Counted from the first letter of the stretch, positions 8,626-19,339 are shown. The stretch: 64,000 nucleotides of DNA from Chloroflexota bacterium (GCA_023488685.1 JAMDDR010000354.1:1-64000), one strand, 5' to 3'. Notes: generated by a model not told the origin, from the letters alone. Made by a program: numbers and translations.

Positions 8626-9345
8626 CTACGTGAGATTGATTTGCATCGTGTACAGATTCATCACGCACTCCTGGTCGAGGCCTTGTGCGATGGCCTGTTC
8701 ACGCATCGCTCGCAAAAGCTCACCCTCTTGCAGGAAGCCGGGTTCAGTCCCGGTATGGGCGATTTGAAAACCGAGTTTCTCCCAGAAGCGCTTCCCAGCC
8801 ACACCGGTGATGTCATAAAGGATGGGAAGGTCTTCGTAAGCTGGGGCTTCGATGCTCGTCCAACCTTGCTGCGCGGCCCAGCGTATGAGTTCGCGCACCA
8901 TGCGGGTGGCAATCCCTCTGTGCCGAAGGTGCTTGTCTGGTGACGATGGCGAACCCACCATCAGGCAATGGACCGTGAGCGTCTTGTCCTCGATCTCGGC
9001 CAGCGCCGGGAAGCGTCGCTCGGCCAGTTGTGGGGCGGGGCCGGCGGGGAACGCCTGCTGAAGGCACCACTGGCCCGCCTGTGCCATGGATGCAATCGCC
9101 TCTGGATAGAAACGCAGTTGCCCTACGATCTGGTCGCCATCCCGCGCTACGATGGCATATGCGCCATACATTTCGGCGAGCTTCGTCAGCAATGGCACAT
9201 TGCGGTCGCGCAATTCCTGCCAGGGCATTGAGCTGTCAGGGGACCATCGATCGATGCTGTCCGCCGACAGCGGTCCGCTGTGTAGACAGCGCCACAATAC
9301 AAATGGCCCGGTCATGGCCGCTACAACAATATTATCCGTTGGCAA
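8626..9345 (-). CDS. GNAT family N-acetyltransferase
   Basis: AIVARDGDQIVGQLRFYP...HRGIATRMVRELIRWAAQQGWTSIEAPAYEDLPILYDITGVAGKRFWEKLGFQI. Confidence 0.85.
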   Translation of the reverse strand: MPTDNIVVAAMTGPFVLWRCLHSGPLSADSIDRWSPDSSMPWQELRDRNVPLLTKLAEMYGAYAIVARDGDQIVGQLRFYPEAIASMAQAGQWCLQQAFPAGPAPQLAERRFPALAEIEDKTLTVHCLMVGSPSSPDKHLRHRGIATRMVRELIRWAAQQGWTSIEAPAYEDLPILYDITGVAGKRFWEKLGFQIAHTGTEPGFLQEGELLRAMREQAIAQGLDQECVMNLYTMQINLT

Positions 9346-9925
9346 GTGCTCCCTCCTTGTCGCGGGGCTCTATCTGCAAGGACCTGTACTCGTCTTCAAG
9401 GATACTCATCATCACAAAGTCACTGTAACGGTGGTTGAAGAAATAACCATCTCTCTGGATGCCTTCCCTCTTGAAGCCCACTTTCTCGTAAAAGCGCAGT
9501 GCGCGCTGGTTGAATCCCACGACGCCGATGGCCACACGGTGAAAGTTGAGATAGCCAAAGGCGTAATCCAGCAGCAGGTGAATGGCTTCACTGCCGTATC
9601 CCTGCCTCCAGGCCTCTTTCTCGCCGATGATGATGCTCAGATCGGTGGTGCGCCAGGCGGGAAACATGCGCAACAGCCCGGTTTCCCCGATCAACTTGCC
9701 ACTCTCCTGCACGACGATGACAAACCATACGCGGCCGGGGTCATTGCTTATCTTCTCGAACCACTCGTCGGCGCCTTTCTCCGTCATGGGGGTGACTTCC
9801 CCGGTCAAACACCGGATATCAGGGTCGTTTGCCCACTTGCGGATGGAAGGCAGATCGGCCCGTTCAACCGGGCGCAAAAGGACGCGCTCTCCGCTGAGGA
9901 ATCGGTATCCAGGTTCATGCATCAT
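9332..9925 (-). CDS. GNAT family N-acetyltransferase (RimJ/RimL-like)
   Basis: ERVLLRPVERADLPSIRKWANDPDI...GEKEAWRQGYGSEAIHLLLDYAFGYLNFHRVAIGVVGFNQRALRFYEKVGFKREG. Confidence 0.92.
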   Translation of the reverse strand: MMHEPGYRFLSGERVLLRPVERADLPSIRKWANDPDIRCLTGEVTPMTEKGADEWFEKISNDPGRVWFVIVVQESGKLIGETGLLRMFPAWRTTDLSIIIGEKEAWRQGYGSEAIHLLLDYAFGYLNFHRVAIGVVGFNQRALRFYEKVGFKREGIQRDGYFFNHRYSDFVMMSILEDEYRSLQIEPRDKEGALANG

Positions 9926-10229
9926 CTGTGCGCTCCATGTGTTCCAAGTGTATTGCTGTGTCTCATGTTCGCGAGTAAGTTCCGCGGCTGCGGTTCACAT
10001 AGGGTCCCACATAGATTATCATCACTGCGCCGTATTTCATGGTTGCAGCGCAATGAAAAACTTTACAGCGTCACGGCGCGTGGTGATATCAACGTGAAAC
10101 GATTGTTCGCCGGCATTCCCAAGCGCAGTGTGGTCATCGCGGCGCTGTTTGCGCGCACGCTGGGTACAGATTCCATGATTGACATCATGGTTGACACTTG
10201 CTCATGTAGAATTTGAAGTGGGATAGGTC

Positions 10230-13007
10230 GTGATGTTCAGCTTACTTGCAACAAAACTACGCCGTCCTTCCATCCCCCCCAAACGGGTCCAGCGCCCGCA
10301 GCTCATCCAACGACTGAATGAGGGGCTGGCGTCCGGCCGTCAGATGACGCTCGTATCGGCGCCGGCGGGGTTCGGAAAAACGACCTGCATCAGCGAATGG
10401 GTGAACGCGCTGGCGCACTGGCCGGTGACCTGGCTGTCCATGGATCCTTCAGATAATGACCCTGCGCGCTTTTTTACCTATTTGGTCGCCGCGTTGCAAA
10501 GGGTGGACGCGAACCTGGGTCGGGAGATCGAGAGTGCTTTACGCTCCGGGCAGCTTCCCACCAGCGAGATCATCAGCACGACCCTCATCAACGAACTCCT
10601 GGCATTGGAGGGCCGATTCCTGCTGGTCCTGGACGATTTCCAGGTGATCCAGGATCGCTTCATTCTGCGGGTTTTGGAGAAGCTGGTGGCCAACCTGCCC
10701 CCATCGCTTCACCTGGTCCTGCTCACCCGTGAGGATCCCGCCCTGCCGCTGGCCCGGCTACGGGCAAATAATCAGATGACTGAGATTCGGGCAGGGGATT
10801 TGCGCTTTACCAACGGCGAAGCCGATCGTTTCCTGAATGAGGTGATGGGTCTGTGCCTTTCCCAGGCGGATATCGCCGTGTTGGAAGACCGGACTGAAGG
10901 CTGGATCGTCGGATTACAGCTCGCCGCGATTGCGTTGCAGTCGCCGTTGTCCATACGAGACCGGGCCAGCCCATCCGGTTTCATTGCCAGCCTGAGCGGC
11001 AGCCACCGGTTCATCTTGAGTTATCTCACCGAGGAAGTGCTTAGCCGGCAGCCGGAGGAGATCCAACGTTTTCTGCTGCAGACGTCGATCCTGGACAAGC
11101 TGAGCGGAGATCTATGCGATGCAGTGACGGTACGCTCGGATAGCGGCGCCTTGCTGGAGCGGCTGTTCGCTGCGAACCTGTTCCTGGTTCCCCTGGATGA
11201 TGAGCAGCAGTGGTATCGCTATCATCATTTGTTTGCCGATCTGCTGGCTAATCGGCTGCGGCAGACGCTGCCTGCCACTGCCATCCAGGAACTGCATTGC
11301 CGTGCGAGTGAGTGGCTGGCGCAGCATGACTACCTCGATGAGGCCATTGAACACGCGTTGGAAGGAAAGGATTACGAGAGAGTCGCTTCTTTGGTGGAGC
11401 AGGGGGCTCGCACGATGATGTTTACCGGCAGGGTGAATACCCTCAGACATTGGCTGGAGTCCTTGCCGGAGATGTCTTTTCAGGTCCATCCGCGCCTGAG
11501 TATTTACCGGGTCTGGATTGATCTGATGCAAGGGAAGTCGGATCTCTCCGAACAGGCCCTGCAGGAAAAGGAAAATATGCTGCGGGCCTTACCTCCGTCG
11601 CCTGAAAACGACAGGCTGCGGGTGGAATTGATCGTGGTCTTATGCCGCTTCGTGGCCCTGGCGGGGAACACTTCCAGAGCGATCCGTTTAGCCGAGGAAG
11701 CCCTGGCCTGTCTTCCTGAAAGCGATCTGGCCTCGCGCGCCCGCGCCCATTCCGCCTTAGCCATCGCTCATTGGCTGGAGGGTGATGTGGAAAAAGCCAA
11801 GCGGGCTTTCGGCGAATGTCTCCACCTGGCGCAAGCCGCTGGCTATTACACACTCGCCGCCCACACGACGATGGTTATGGCCATGGGGCGGAACAATTAT
11901 GGACAGTTGCGCGAGTCTGCCAGGTTGTACCAGTCGATCATCGATATGGGAGTTCATTCAGGGCAGAAGGTATTCTTCCCGGCGGGTCAAGGTTATATCG
12001 GTCTGGCAGGCATCTATCTGGAATGGAACGAATTGGAGACTGCTGAAGCCTATCTGAAGCGGGGGATGGAGCTTTGCAGCCAGGCAGGACTGTCTGGTGT
12101 TTCGACTGGTTATGCGATCAGGTCGCGCTTGCGCCAGGCAAGAGGTGATCTTAAGGGGGCTCTGGACGAGAACTTGCTGGGGCAGGCTTATCAGGCAGGC
12201 GTCGATCCTGCCGGAGTCGCCCGGCAGATTCTGATCAGGCTGGCGATGGGTGACCCGGATGAGGCGGCTCGTTTGGCAAGGCCTTGGATGAATATGCTCG
12301 GTGCTGAGCCTGTCATGGCCCGGTTTCCCTTGCTGGTCATTGAAGATATCAAAGCCATCATCATCCGTGTTTTCCTCGCCCAGGGGGAGCTTGAGAGAGC
12401 CCTGTCGTTGCTGGACGACCTGCAGGTCACGGCCGAGTCAGGCAAGCGGTTCGGGCGTTTGATCGAAGTCCATCTCCTCAAGGCGCTGGCTTATCAAAAA
12501 CAGAACAGGGACTTGAGCATCACACCTGCGGCGCTCGAATGTTTCGAGCACGCTTTGGATCTGGCCGAGTCGGAGGGCTACATCCTGCTGTTTTTGGAAG
12601 AAGGACCGGCGGTGATCCCGCTGTTGAATGCAGTCACAAATCATCCGGCTGCGCCTGGGCAGTTGAAGAAATACGCGCGCAAGCTCCTGGATGCTTTTCC
12701 TGGGAATGGTAAACCCGCGGCTACTCCAACCGCAGCGGCTACTCCGGTTGCCGCGGCTACTCCGGTTGCCGCGGCTACTCAGCCTGTAGAAGTGTCTGCC
12801 TTGGAGCAGATGATCGAGCCTCTGAGCAAGCGCGAGTTGGAAATTCTAAGCCTGATCTGTGAGGGCTGCTCCAACCAGGACATCGCGGGGCGGTTGGCGC
12901 TTTCGCTGCATACGGTGAAGAAGCACATCAGCAATATCTTTACCAAGCTGGGGGTCAACAGCCGTACTCAGGCCGTCGCCCGGGCGCGCTGGTTGAAATT
13001 GCTATAA
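10230..13007 (+). CDS. MalT-like LuxR-family ATP-dependent transcriptional regulator
   Basis: [18 protein letters not shown] (Walker A), TPR-like middle, C-terminal Lux[60 protein letters not shown]. Confidence 0.95.
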   Translation: MMFSLLATKLRRPSIPPKRVQRPQLIQRLNEGLASGRQMTLVSAPAGFGKTTCISEWVNALAHWPVTWLSMDPSDNDPARFFTYLVAALQRVDANLGREIESALRSGQLPTSEIISTTLINELLALEGRFLLVLDDFQVIQDRFILRVLEKLVANLPPSLHLVLLTREDPALPLARLRANNQMTEIRAGDLRFTNGEADRFLNEVMGLCLSQADIAVLEDRTEGWIVGLQLAAIALQSPLSIRDRASPSGFIASLSGSHRFILSYLTEEVLSRQPEEIQRFLLQTSILDKLSGDLCDAVTVRSDSGALLERLFAANLFLVPLDDEQQWYRYHHLFADLLANRLRQTLPATAIQELHCRASEWLAQHDYLDEAIEHALEGKDYERVASLVEQGARTMMFTGRVNTLRHWLESLPEMSFQVHPRLSIYRVWIDLMQGKSDLSEQALQEKENMLRALPPSPENDRLRVELIVVLCRFVALAGNTSRAIRLAEEALACLPESDLASRARAHSALAIAHWLEGDVEKAKRAFGECLHLAQAAGYYTLAAHTTMVMAMGRNNYGQLRESARLYQSIIDMGVHSGQKVFFPAGQGYIGLAGIYLEWNELETAEAYLKRGMELCSQAGLSGVSTGYAIRSRLRQARGDLKGALDENLLGQAYQAGVDPAGVARQILIRLAMGDPDEAARLARPWMNMLGAEPVMARFPLLVIEDIKAIIIRVFLAQGELERALSLLDDLQVTAESGKRFGRLIEVHLLKALAYQKQNRDLSITPAALECFEHALDLAESEGYILLFLEEGPAVIPLLNAVTNHPAAPGQLKKYARKLLDAFPGNGKPAATPTAAATPVAAATPVAAATQPVEVSALEQMIEPLSKRELEILSLICEGCSNQDIAGRLALSLHTVKKHISNIFTKLGVNSRTQAVARARWLKLL
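12717..12788 (+). repeat. 18-bp tandem repeat (gcggctactccggttgcc) encoding AATPVA linker
   Basis: Units start at 12717, 12735, 12753, 12771; two central units identical. Confidence 0.9.
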
Positions 13008-13178
13008 AAAATAACACTTTTGACCCATTCAATTCCCTCCTGGCCTCCACCCTTTGGATCCCACCAAACTAATACTTTTGCCTGCTGACCCTGCGGCTAC
13101 TGATGGCTAGAATGCAGGTTGGCTTAAGAATGTGTTCACTTCATCCTACCCATCGCTCTCTATTGAAAGGATATTCAA

Positions 13179-13559
13179 ATGAGCCCTACGGCATCAAGAC
13201 TCATTGTCACAGGATTACTTTTTGTCCTCACGCTGATTTCTGGCGTATGGGTGCGTCATTCCGGAAGGCGGATAAAAGTTGCGATATTTACGATCCACAA
13301 GCTAATCGCGCTTCTGACGGTGATCACCATCGCCGTGACCATTTACCACCTGCACCAGGCTGTAGAAATAGGGCCAACTGTTGAATTCAGCGCAATCGCG
13401 GTCACCGGGTTACTTTTTCTCGTGCTGTTTATCTCGGGAGCCTGGCTGAGCCCCGGAAAGCTGAAAAATAAAGCTGCATTGACTATCCATAAGGTAACGC
13501 CACTTCTAGCGGTCATCTCCACAGCCACGACCATTTTTCTTCTGGCGGGTGGCACGTAG
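13179..13559 (+). CDS. Small 4-TM membrane protein with internal duplication
   Basis: VTGLLFVLTLISGVWVRHSGRRIKVAIFTIHKLIALLTVITIAVTI and VTGLLFLVLFISGAWLSPGKLKNKAALTIHKVTPLLAVISTATTI. Confidence 0.85.
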   Translation: MSPTASRLIVTGLLFVLTLISGVWVRHSGRRIKVAIFTIHKLIALLTVITIAVTIYHLHQAVEIGPTVEFSAIAVTGLLFLVLFISGAWLSPGKLKNKAALTIHKVTPLLAVISTATTIFLLAGGT

Positions 13560-13618
13560 GACGCGATTGGCAAGCGGTATCAAATCGTATTGATGCCCTG
13601 TTGAAAAAGGAGACGACC

Positions 13619-14464
13619 ATGTCAGCGAATTCAAGTATGGAAATGATGAATCAGGTCACGAATGCCGAAACTGCAGACTCCGCTTGGAAGGGTCTATGCA
13701 AGATTGGCGGTGCGGCTGCCCTGATTGCAACTGTGTTGTTCTTGAGCGATATCGTCGTCCTGACCACCTTGGGTTCAGTGCCTGACACTGCAAACGGCTG
13801 GTTCACGCTTTTGCAGAACAATAAGGTCGTTGCCATTTTTCAACTCTTTTTCTCGGATCTTTTTGGCATGGCCCTCATGTTTCCGATTATTTTCGCCCTT
13901 TACGCCGTCCTGAGGCGAGCCAATGGCACTTACGCCGCACTCGCCACGGCTCTCGCCTGCGCAGGAATAGCGATCGTATTCGCAACGAATGCAAACTACT
14001 CCTTGATTTACCTGGGTGACCAATACGCGGCTGCGACAACAGAGGCACAGAGATCACAACTCCTGGCAGTAGGGGAGTCGGTGCTTGCTACGGGCACGTG
14101 GGGCACCGGTTCCATCATGGCGGTCTTTCTCTTGGAAGGTGCCCTTGTGATCATCTCAATCGTCATGTTACAGGGCAATATCTTCAGCAAAGGAACCGCT
14201 TATATAGGAATACTGGCATTTGGACTCGATTTTGCCCGTTCCATTGTCTACTTAATCTTCATACCGATCTTCAACTCAGACCTGGCGTCAGCGATAGGTG
14301 TCCCCCTCCTGGCTATTGGTGGCACGCTTCAGTTGATATGGTACCCATTGGTTGCCCGCAGGCTCTTCCAGCTAGGGCGGCATACCACTCCCGCTGGAAT
14401 GGTTCACAAAAATGACCTGTTGGGTGGCGACACCAGTCGCTCTTCCAGCAGAATGGATGGATGA
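13619..14464 (+). CDS. DUF4386-like membrane protein
   Basis: Multiple hydrophobic segments; start chosen at MSANSSMEM after ggagacgacc. Confidence 0.7.
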   Translation: MSANSSMEMMNQVTNAETADSAWKGLCKIGGAAALIATVLFLSDIVVLTTLGSVPDTANGWFTLLQNNKVVAIFQLFFSDLFGMALMFPIIFALYAVLRRANGTYAALATALACAGIAIVFATNANYSLIYLGDQYAAATTEAQRSQLLAVGESVLATGTWGTGSIMAVFLLEGALVIISIVMLQGNIFSKGTAYIGILAFGLDFARSIVYLIFIPIFNSDLASAIGVPLLAIGGTLQLIWYPLVARRLFQLGRHTTPAGMVHKNDLLGGDTSRSSSRMDG

Positions 14465-15111
14465 AAACGATGAATCGAGTCGCTAATGCCGAAGCTGCAG
14501 AGTCACGCTGGAATTGGCTCTTCAAAGTTAGTGGGCTGGCCTCCCTGATATTAGGAGTGATATTCCTGATTGGGATGGTGAGTCTGATCACTGCGGGTCT
14601 TCGCCCTGGCACCATAACCGGCTGGCTCTCACTATTTCAGAACAATTGGCTCGTCGTACTCTTCAAACTGAATGCTGGGTTCGACGGGGTTCAATTCGAT
14701 CTGTTATATGGACTGAATCCTCTGGATATTGCAATCATGTCCCTCGCAGCCACGATGAACCTCGGCCTTTACGCCGCTCTCAGGCGGACCAGTAGAGTTT
14801 GGTCGATGATTGCCGCGGTCATACCATTCCTGGGGATAGTCCTTTTCATTGCAACGGAAATAGCTGGCCGCAGCGGGGTGATGGGTGCGGGACTGGTAAT
14901 CTCATTCGTCATGCTGCGGAGCAATATCTTCGGCAAAGTAACCGCTTTTGTGGGAATTCTGGCAAGCGTGCTGCTGTTGGCAGGTGACTTCAGCACGGCA
15001 GCTAACTCTCACTCGAACATCGTTGCCATGCTCGTAGGCATTGGGTACATGCTTTTGATGACGTGGTGTTTCCTGATCGGTCGAAGGCTCGTCCAACCAG
15101 GGCGTTCATGA
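14461..15111 (+). CDS. DUF4386-like membrane protein, paralogue of preceding gene
   Basis: MNRVANAEAAESRW aligns with MNQVTNAETADSAW of upstream gene; ATGA overlap. Confidence 0.7.
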   Translation: MKTMNRVANAEAAESRWNWLFKVSGLASLILGVIFLIGMVSLITAGLRPGTITGWLSLFQNNWLVVLFKLNAGFDGVQFDLLYGLNPLDIAIMSLAATMNLGLYAALRRTSRVWSMIAAVIPFLGIVLFIATEIAGRSGVMGAGLVISFVMLRSNIFGKVTAFVGILASVLLLAGDFSTAANSHSNIVAMLVGIGYMLLMTWCFLIGRRLVQPGRS

Positions 15112-15114
15112 AAG

Positions 15115-15456
15115 AAAGTTGCTTCCCCAAGGAAGGCAATCTACCTGGTTGCCTACCAGGTGCTCCATCGGGTTGCACAGGTCAAGGCAGGCGATCGGGT
15201 GCTCATTATTGGCGCGAGTGGTGGCGTTGGGACCGCTTTTCTGCAACTCGGCAAACTGGCCAAACTCACCATGTACGGGTTGGTGTCCCGTAGCAAACAT
15301 AGCGTACTGGCCGAACTGGGGGCGATACCCATTGACTACCACACACAAGACTTTGTCGATGTGATCCATCACGCGGAACCCGGTGGCCTCGATTTCGTGT
15401 TCAATGGGATGGGCGATGAGTACATGGGGCGCGGATTGGCATCTGAGCTGCTGTAG
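15115..15456 (+). pseudogene. Fragment of medium-chain dehydrogenase / quinone oxidoreductase
   Basis: VAYQVLHRVAQVKAGDRVLIIGASGGVGTAFLQLGKLAKLTMYGLVSRSKHSVLAELGAIPIDY; N-terminal catalytic domain and C-terminus missing. Confidence 0.8.
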
Positions 15457-15491
15457 ACACATACGTCACCGAATGATAAAGACGAAAGAAA

Positions 15492-15737
15492 ATGGACGAT
15501 ATCTGTACCTACCAGATCGAGGTGAATGGCAGGGTGGATGAGCAGGACCTCAACGCCATGAGCCCGCTTCAAATCACTGTGGCACGAGTGAAACCAACTT
15601 CGACGCTGTTTACCGTCAGCACCGATCAGTCAGGTCTCATTGGGTTAATGCGGCACCTGCATGGACTGGGACTCGTATTCCTGTCGGTGAGCCGGGTGGA
15701 TACCGAAGGGCCGGCGACCCGCCTGGCAGCCAGGTAA
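15492..15737 (+). CDS. Small conserved protein of unknown function (81 aa)
   Basis: YQIEVNGRVDEQDLNAMSPLQITVAR...LFTVSTDQSGLIGLMRHLHGLGLVFLSVSRVD. Confidence 0.6.
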   Translation: MDDICTYQIEVNGRVDEQDLNAMSPLQITVARVKPTSTLFTVSTDQSGLIGLMRHLHGLGLVFLSVSRVDTEGPATRLAAR

Positions 15738-15776
15738 CCAATTTCAGGAAACCCATGTGTCAGGAGGATGCATTTT

Positions 15777-16298
15777 ATGGATCCATTAGCACACGCTTCA
15801 ATCGGGTTGATGGCAAAGTCCATCGTCCCTAAGGCGCCACTCTGGGCCCTATTGGCAGCTACCCAGGTGCCAGACCTGTTGTGTTTCGGATTTATGGCCG
15901 CCGGCGTTGAACACGGTGCCGTCACCCAGCTTGACTTTGAGCATGGACTCCAATATTTGAGCCCATCATCCATTCCATGGTCGCATGGACTGTTTATGTG
16001 CATCGTCTGGTCGATTGTGGTTGCGGCGATCGCCTTCGTCTTCTACCGGGACCGTAGGACGAGTATCGTCATCGGGCTCATGGTCTTTAGCCACTGGGTG
16101 CTCGATTTCATCGTGTATCTCAATATCCCTCTCTTTTTTGATAACTCACAATTGATCGGCCTCGGTCTCATCACGTCGGGTCCCGGTCTCATGATCGGCA
16201 TTATTTTGGAGATCGGCCTGATCGCCGGAGGGATCGCCATCTATCTGGTAACAAGAAAGCGAACCTCCAGCAGATATTTGGGAAAAGGTTACTTCTGA
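15777..16298 (+). CDS. Membrane-bound metal-dependent hydrolase-like integral membrane protein
   Basis: MDPLAHASIGLMAKSIVPKAPLWALLAATQVPDLLCFGF...WSHGLFMCIVWS; AGGAGG upstream. Confidence 0.7.
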   Translation: MDPLAHASIGLMAKSIVPKAPLWALLAATQVPDLLCFGFMAAGVEHGAVTQLDFEHGLQYLSPSSIPWSHGLFMCIVWSIVVAAIAFVFYRDRRTSIVIGLMVFSHWVLDFIVYLNIPLFFDNSQLIGLGLITSGPGLMIGIILEIGLIAGGIAIYLVTRKRTSSRYLGKGYF

Positions 16299-16310
16299 AA
16301 GGAGAAGAAT

Positions 16311-17021
16311 ATGCCGAACGAAATCAGAACCATCAGTTTATTACTGCCATTTAACTTGGGTGACGTAAATTGCTACCTTGTGAACTCCGGTGATGGCTTT
16401 GTCCTGATCGATACCGGGATGCCGGCTAGTCGAACGAACCTTGAAAGAGAACTTGAAAGCGCGGGTTGTAAGCCTGGAACTCTCAAACTCATCGTAATCA
16501 CCCACGGAGATTTTGATCACACAGGCAACTGTGCTTATCTCCGGGAGAAGTACGGTACGAAAATCGCCATGCACCGTGGCGAAACGGAGGTGGTTGAACA
16601 CGGAGACATGCTTTTGAATAGAACAGGCAAGCGTATTGCTACACGAATACTTACCAGAGCTTTGTTCTCTTTCATCACGTTGTTTTTAGGCAGGTTCGAA
16701 AGGTTCAAACCGGACATCTATATCGAAGATGGACAGGCTCTCTCCGAATATGGATTCGATGCAAAGGTTCTTCATCTTCCAGGGCACTCCAAGGGTTCCA
16801 TCGGAATCGTGACCTCCGGTGATGACTTGTTTTGCGGCGACCTGCTTTGGAATAAGGACCAACCAGCTCCCCAATCCAATATTGACGAAGCGGTGGAATT
16901 GAACGCCAGTATAGAAAAATTGAAAGGTCTAAGAATAAACACCGTTTACCCCGGGCATGGCAAGCCATTCCCGATGGCGTCGTTCATCAAGAACCACCGC
17001 CCGGCCACAGTCACAACGTGA
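16311..17021 (+). CDS. MBL-fold metallo-hydrolase
   Basis: VLIDTGMPAS...VITHGDFDHTGN...VLHLPGHSKGSIGIV...DLFCGDLLW...VYPGHGKPF. Confidence 0.95.
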   Translation: MPNEIRTISLLLPFNLGDVNCYLVNSGDGFVLIDTGMPASRTNLERELESAGCKPGTLKLIVITHGDFDHTGNCAYLREKYGTKIAMHRGETEVVEHGDMLLNRTGKRIATRILTRALFSFITLFLGRFERFKPDIYIEDGQALSEYGFDAKVLHLPGHSKGSIGIVTSGDDLFCGDLLWNKDQPAPQSNIDEAVELNASIEKLKGLRINTVYPGHGKPFPMASFIKNHRPATVTT

Positions 17022-19339
17022 CCTTCAGGCTGCTCGTGCCCGCATGTGGCAACAATAGCGTTCCCAACGTGTGGGTTTCTGCGCTGCCGCCCTCGACGGT
17101 CTGGACCGCGCCTATGCCACGCAACAAGACGCGCCACGATGTTGACGCGCCCTGTGCCTGGATGAAGACGACCGGGCCCTCGCGGCTGGCTCTTACCGTC
17201 AAGGCCTCCACGCCTTTGATACTGGGTACGCGCGCCATGCAGGTCGAGCCATCCTGTGGTTCGAAGACGTGAAATGTGACGCCATCAGCGTAGTCGTAAT
17301 CCGGACGTTGCTCGTCTGAACCGACCGGGATGATGGTATTCGGCCGGACCATCAACGGCAGGCTCAGGTAATGGTGTTTTTCCCGCACCCAGTGCCCACC
17401 CTCGACGACCTGGCCGGTCAGGAAGTTTGTCCAGCAGCCTTCCGGCAGATAGTAATCCACGACGCCGTCGAGCGAGAAGACCGGGGCGACCAGCAGGGCG
17501 TCGCCGAGCATGTACTGGCGGTCGAGATAATCGCAGCCCGGATCGTACGGAAACTCGATCAGCATGGCTCGCATGACAGGGATGCCCTGCTGGTGCGCCT
17601 CGCAGGCAGCGCCGAACAGATAGGGCATGAGCCGGCACTTGAGTTTGGTGAAAAAGCGCAGCACATCGACGGCTTCCTCGTCATACAGCCACGGCACCCG
17701 GTACGAGCTGCTGCCATGCAGCCGGCTATGTGACGAGAGCAGGCCGAAGGCGCACCAGCGCTTATACACGTCCGCCGAGGCCGTCTGCTCGAACCCGCCG
17801 ATGTCGTGGCTCCAGAAGCCAAAGCCCGACAGGCACAACGACAGTCCGCCGCGCAGGCTTTCGGCCATCGACGGGAAGGTGGCGGTGCTGTCGCCACCCC
17901 AATGGACTGGGAATTGTTGGCCGCCTGTTGTGGCTGAGCGCGCAAAGACGGTCGCTTCCCCTTTGCCCAGTTTTTCTTCCAACACCTCAAACACTGTCTT
18001 GTTGTAAAGGTAGGAGTAGAAGTTGTGCATCTTGAGCGGGTCTGCGCCGTCGTGATAGACGACATCGGTTGGGATGCGCTCGCCGAAATCGGTCTTGAAG
18101 CAGTCCACGCCCATGTCCACCAGCGCGCGCAGCTTGTCGCCAAACCAGCGGCAGGCCGCGGGATTGGTGAAATCGACCAGGCCCATGCCCGCCTGCCATT
18201 TATCCCACTGCCACACGCTTCCATCCGGCCGTTTGAGCAGGTAGCCGTGCTGCATGCCCTCGTCAAAGAGCGCCGAGCGCTGGGCGATATAGGGATTGAT
18301 CCAGACGCAGATGCGCAACCCACGCGCCTTCAGACGTTGTAGCATCGCCGCGGGGTCGGGGAAAACACGCTGATCCCACTCGAAGTTGCACCAATGAAAC
18401 GCCTTCATCCAAAAACAATCGAAGTGGAACACGTGCAAAGGCAGGTCGCGGTCGGCCATGCCCTGGATAAAGCTGGTGACGGTTTCCTCGTCGTAATCGG
18501 TGGTGAATGAAGTGGTCAGCCATAGGCCGAACGACCCAGGCAGGTGGCAGCGCCGGCCGCCCGGTGAGCGCCGTGTAACGCTCCAGGATCGCTTTGGGCG
18601 ATGGCCCATAGATGAGGAAATACTCCAGGGATTCGCCCGGCACGCTGAACTGCACGCACTCAACCTTCTCCGAAGCCACCTCGAACGACACTTTCTCGGG
18701 GTGGTTGACGAAAACACCATAGCCCCGATTGGTGAGATAGAACGGCACGTTCTTGTAAGCCTGCTCGCTGCTGGTGCCGCCATCCTCATTCCACAAGTCC
18801 ACCACCTGTCCGTTCTTCACAAACGGCGTGAACCGTTCGCCCAGCCCGTAGACGCATTCGCCTACGTCCAGTGCCAACTGTTCGTGGACGAAGCGGCCCT
18901 GTGGGGTGTCCAGCATGCCCATGCCGCGCCAGCCACTGCTGGTGATCACCCGGTTGCCGTCCTTGAACTCGATGCGCCAATCGCCGGCTTTCTCCACCCG
19001 CACCGTCAGCCGGCCGCTGGTGAGGGTTGCCGCTTGCCCGTCATTGGTGATCGTGACTGCAGGTGCGGTTTGTGGGTGTTGTGGGTGCAACTGAAATTCC
19101 GGTTTGCGGGGCGGAGTCCCTTTGTGATGGTAGAGCCGCACACGGATCACGTCGGGCATGGGCGACGAAAGCCGGACGGTCAACATCGGGGTGTTCAGGG
19201 TATCGCCGCGATGGGCCAGCCGTTTGGGGGTGGCATAAACGGTGAGCGCATCCGGCTCAGATTCCACCTCGTGCACGTGAATGGGGTAGTGCGGTGTGAC
19301 ATCTGGGCGTATCTGCCAGTATCCGTCGGTGAATTTCAT
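17011..19339 (-). pseudogene. yicI: GH31 alpha-xylosidase (YicI-type) interrupted by a single-base frameshift near 18535-18537 (real frameshift or assembly error)
   Basis: MKFTDGYWQIRPDVTPHYPIHVHEVE...LTGRPALPPAW continues in another frame as SFGLWLTTSFTTDYDEETVTSFIQGMADRDLPLHVFHFDCFWMKAFHWCNFEWD...; TGG-G-TCG in coding strand. Confidence 0.9.

Noticed and set aside
13103-13384. 93-aa ORF upstream of the 4-TM protein
   Set aside because: Overlaps the duplicated membrane protein in another frame and has no recognisable domain
18535-18537. Programmed ribosomal frameshifting in the GH31 gene
   Set aside because: No canonical slippery heptamer or downstream pseudoknot evident; simple indel or assembly error is more likely
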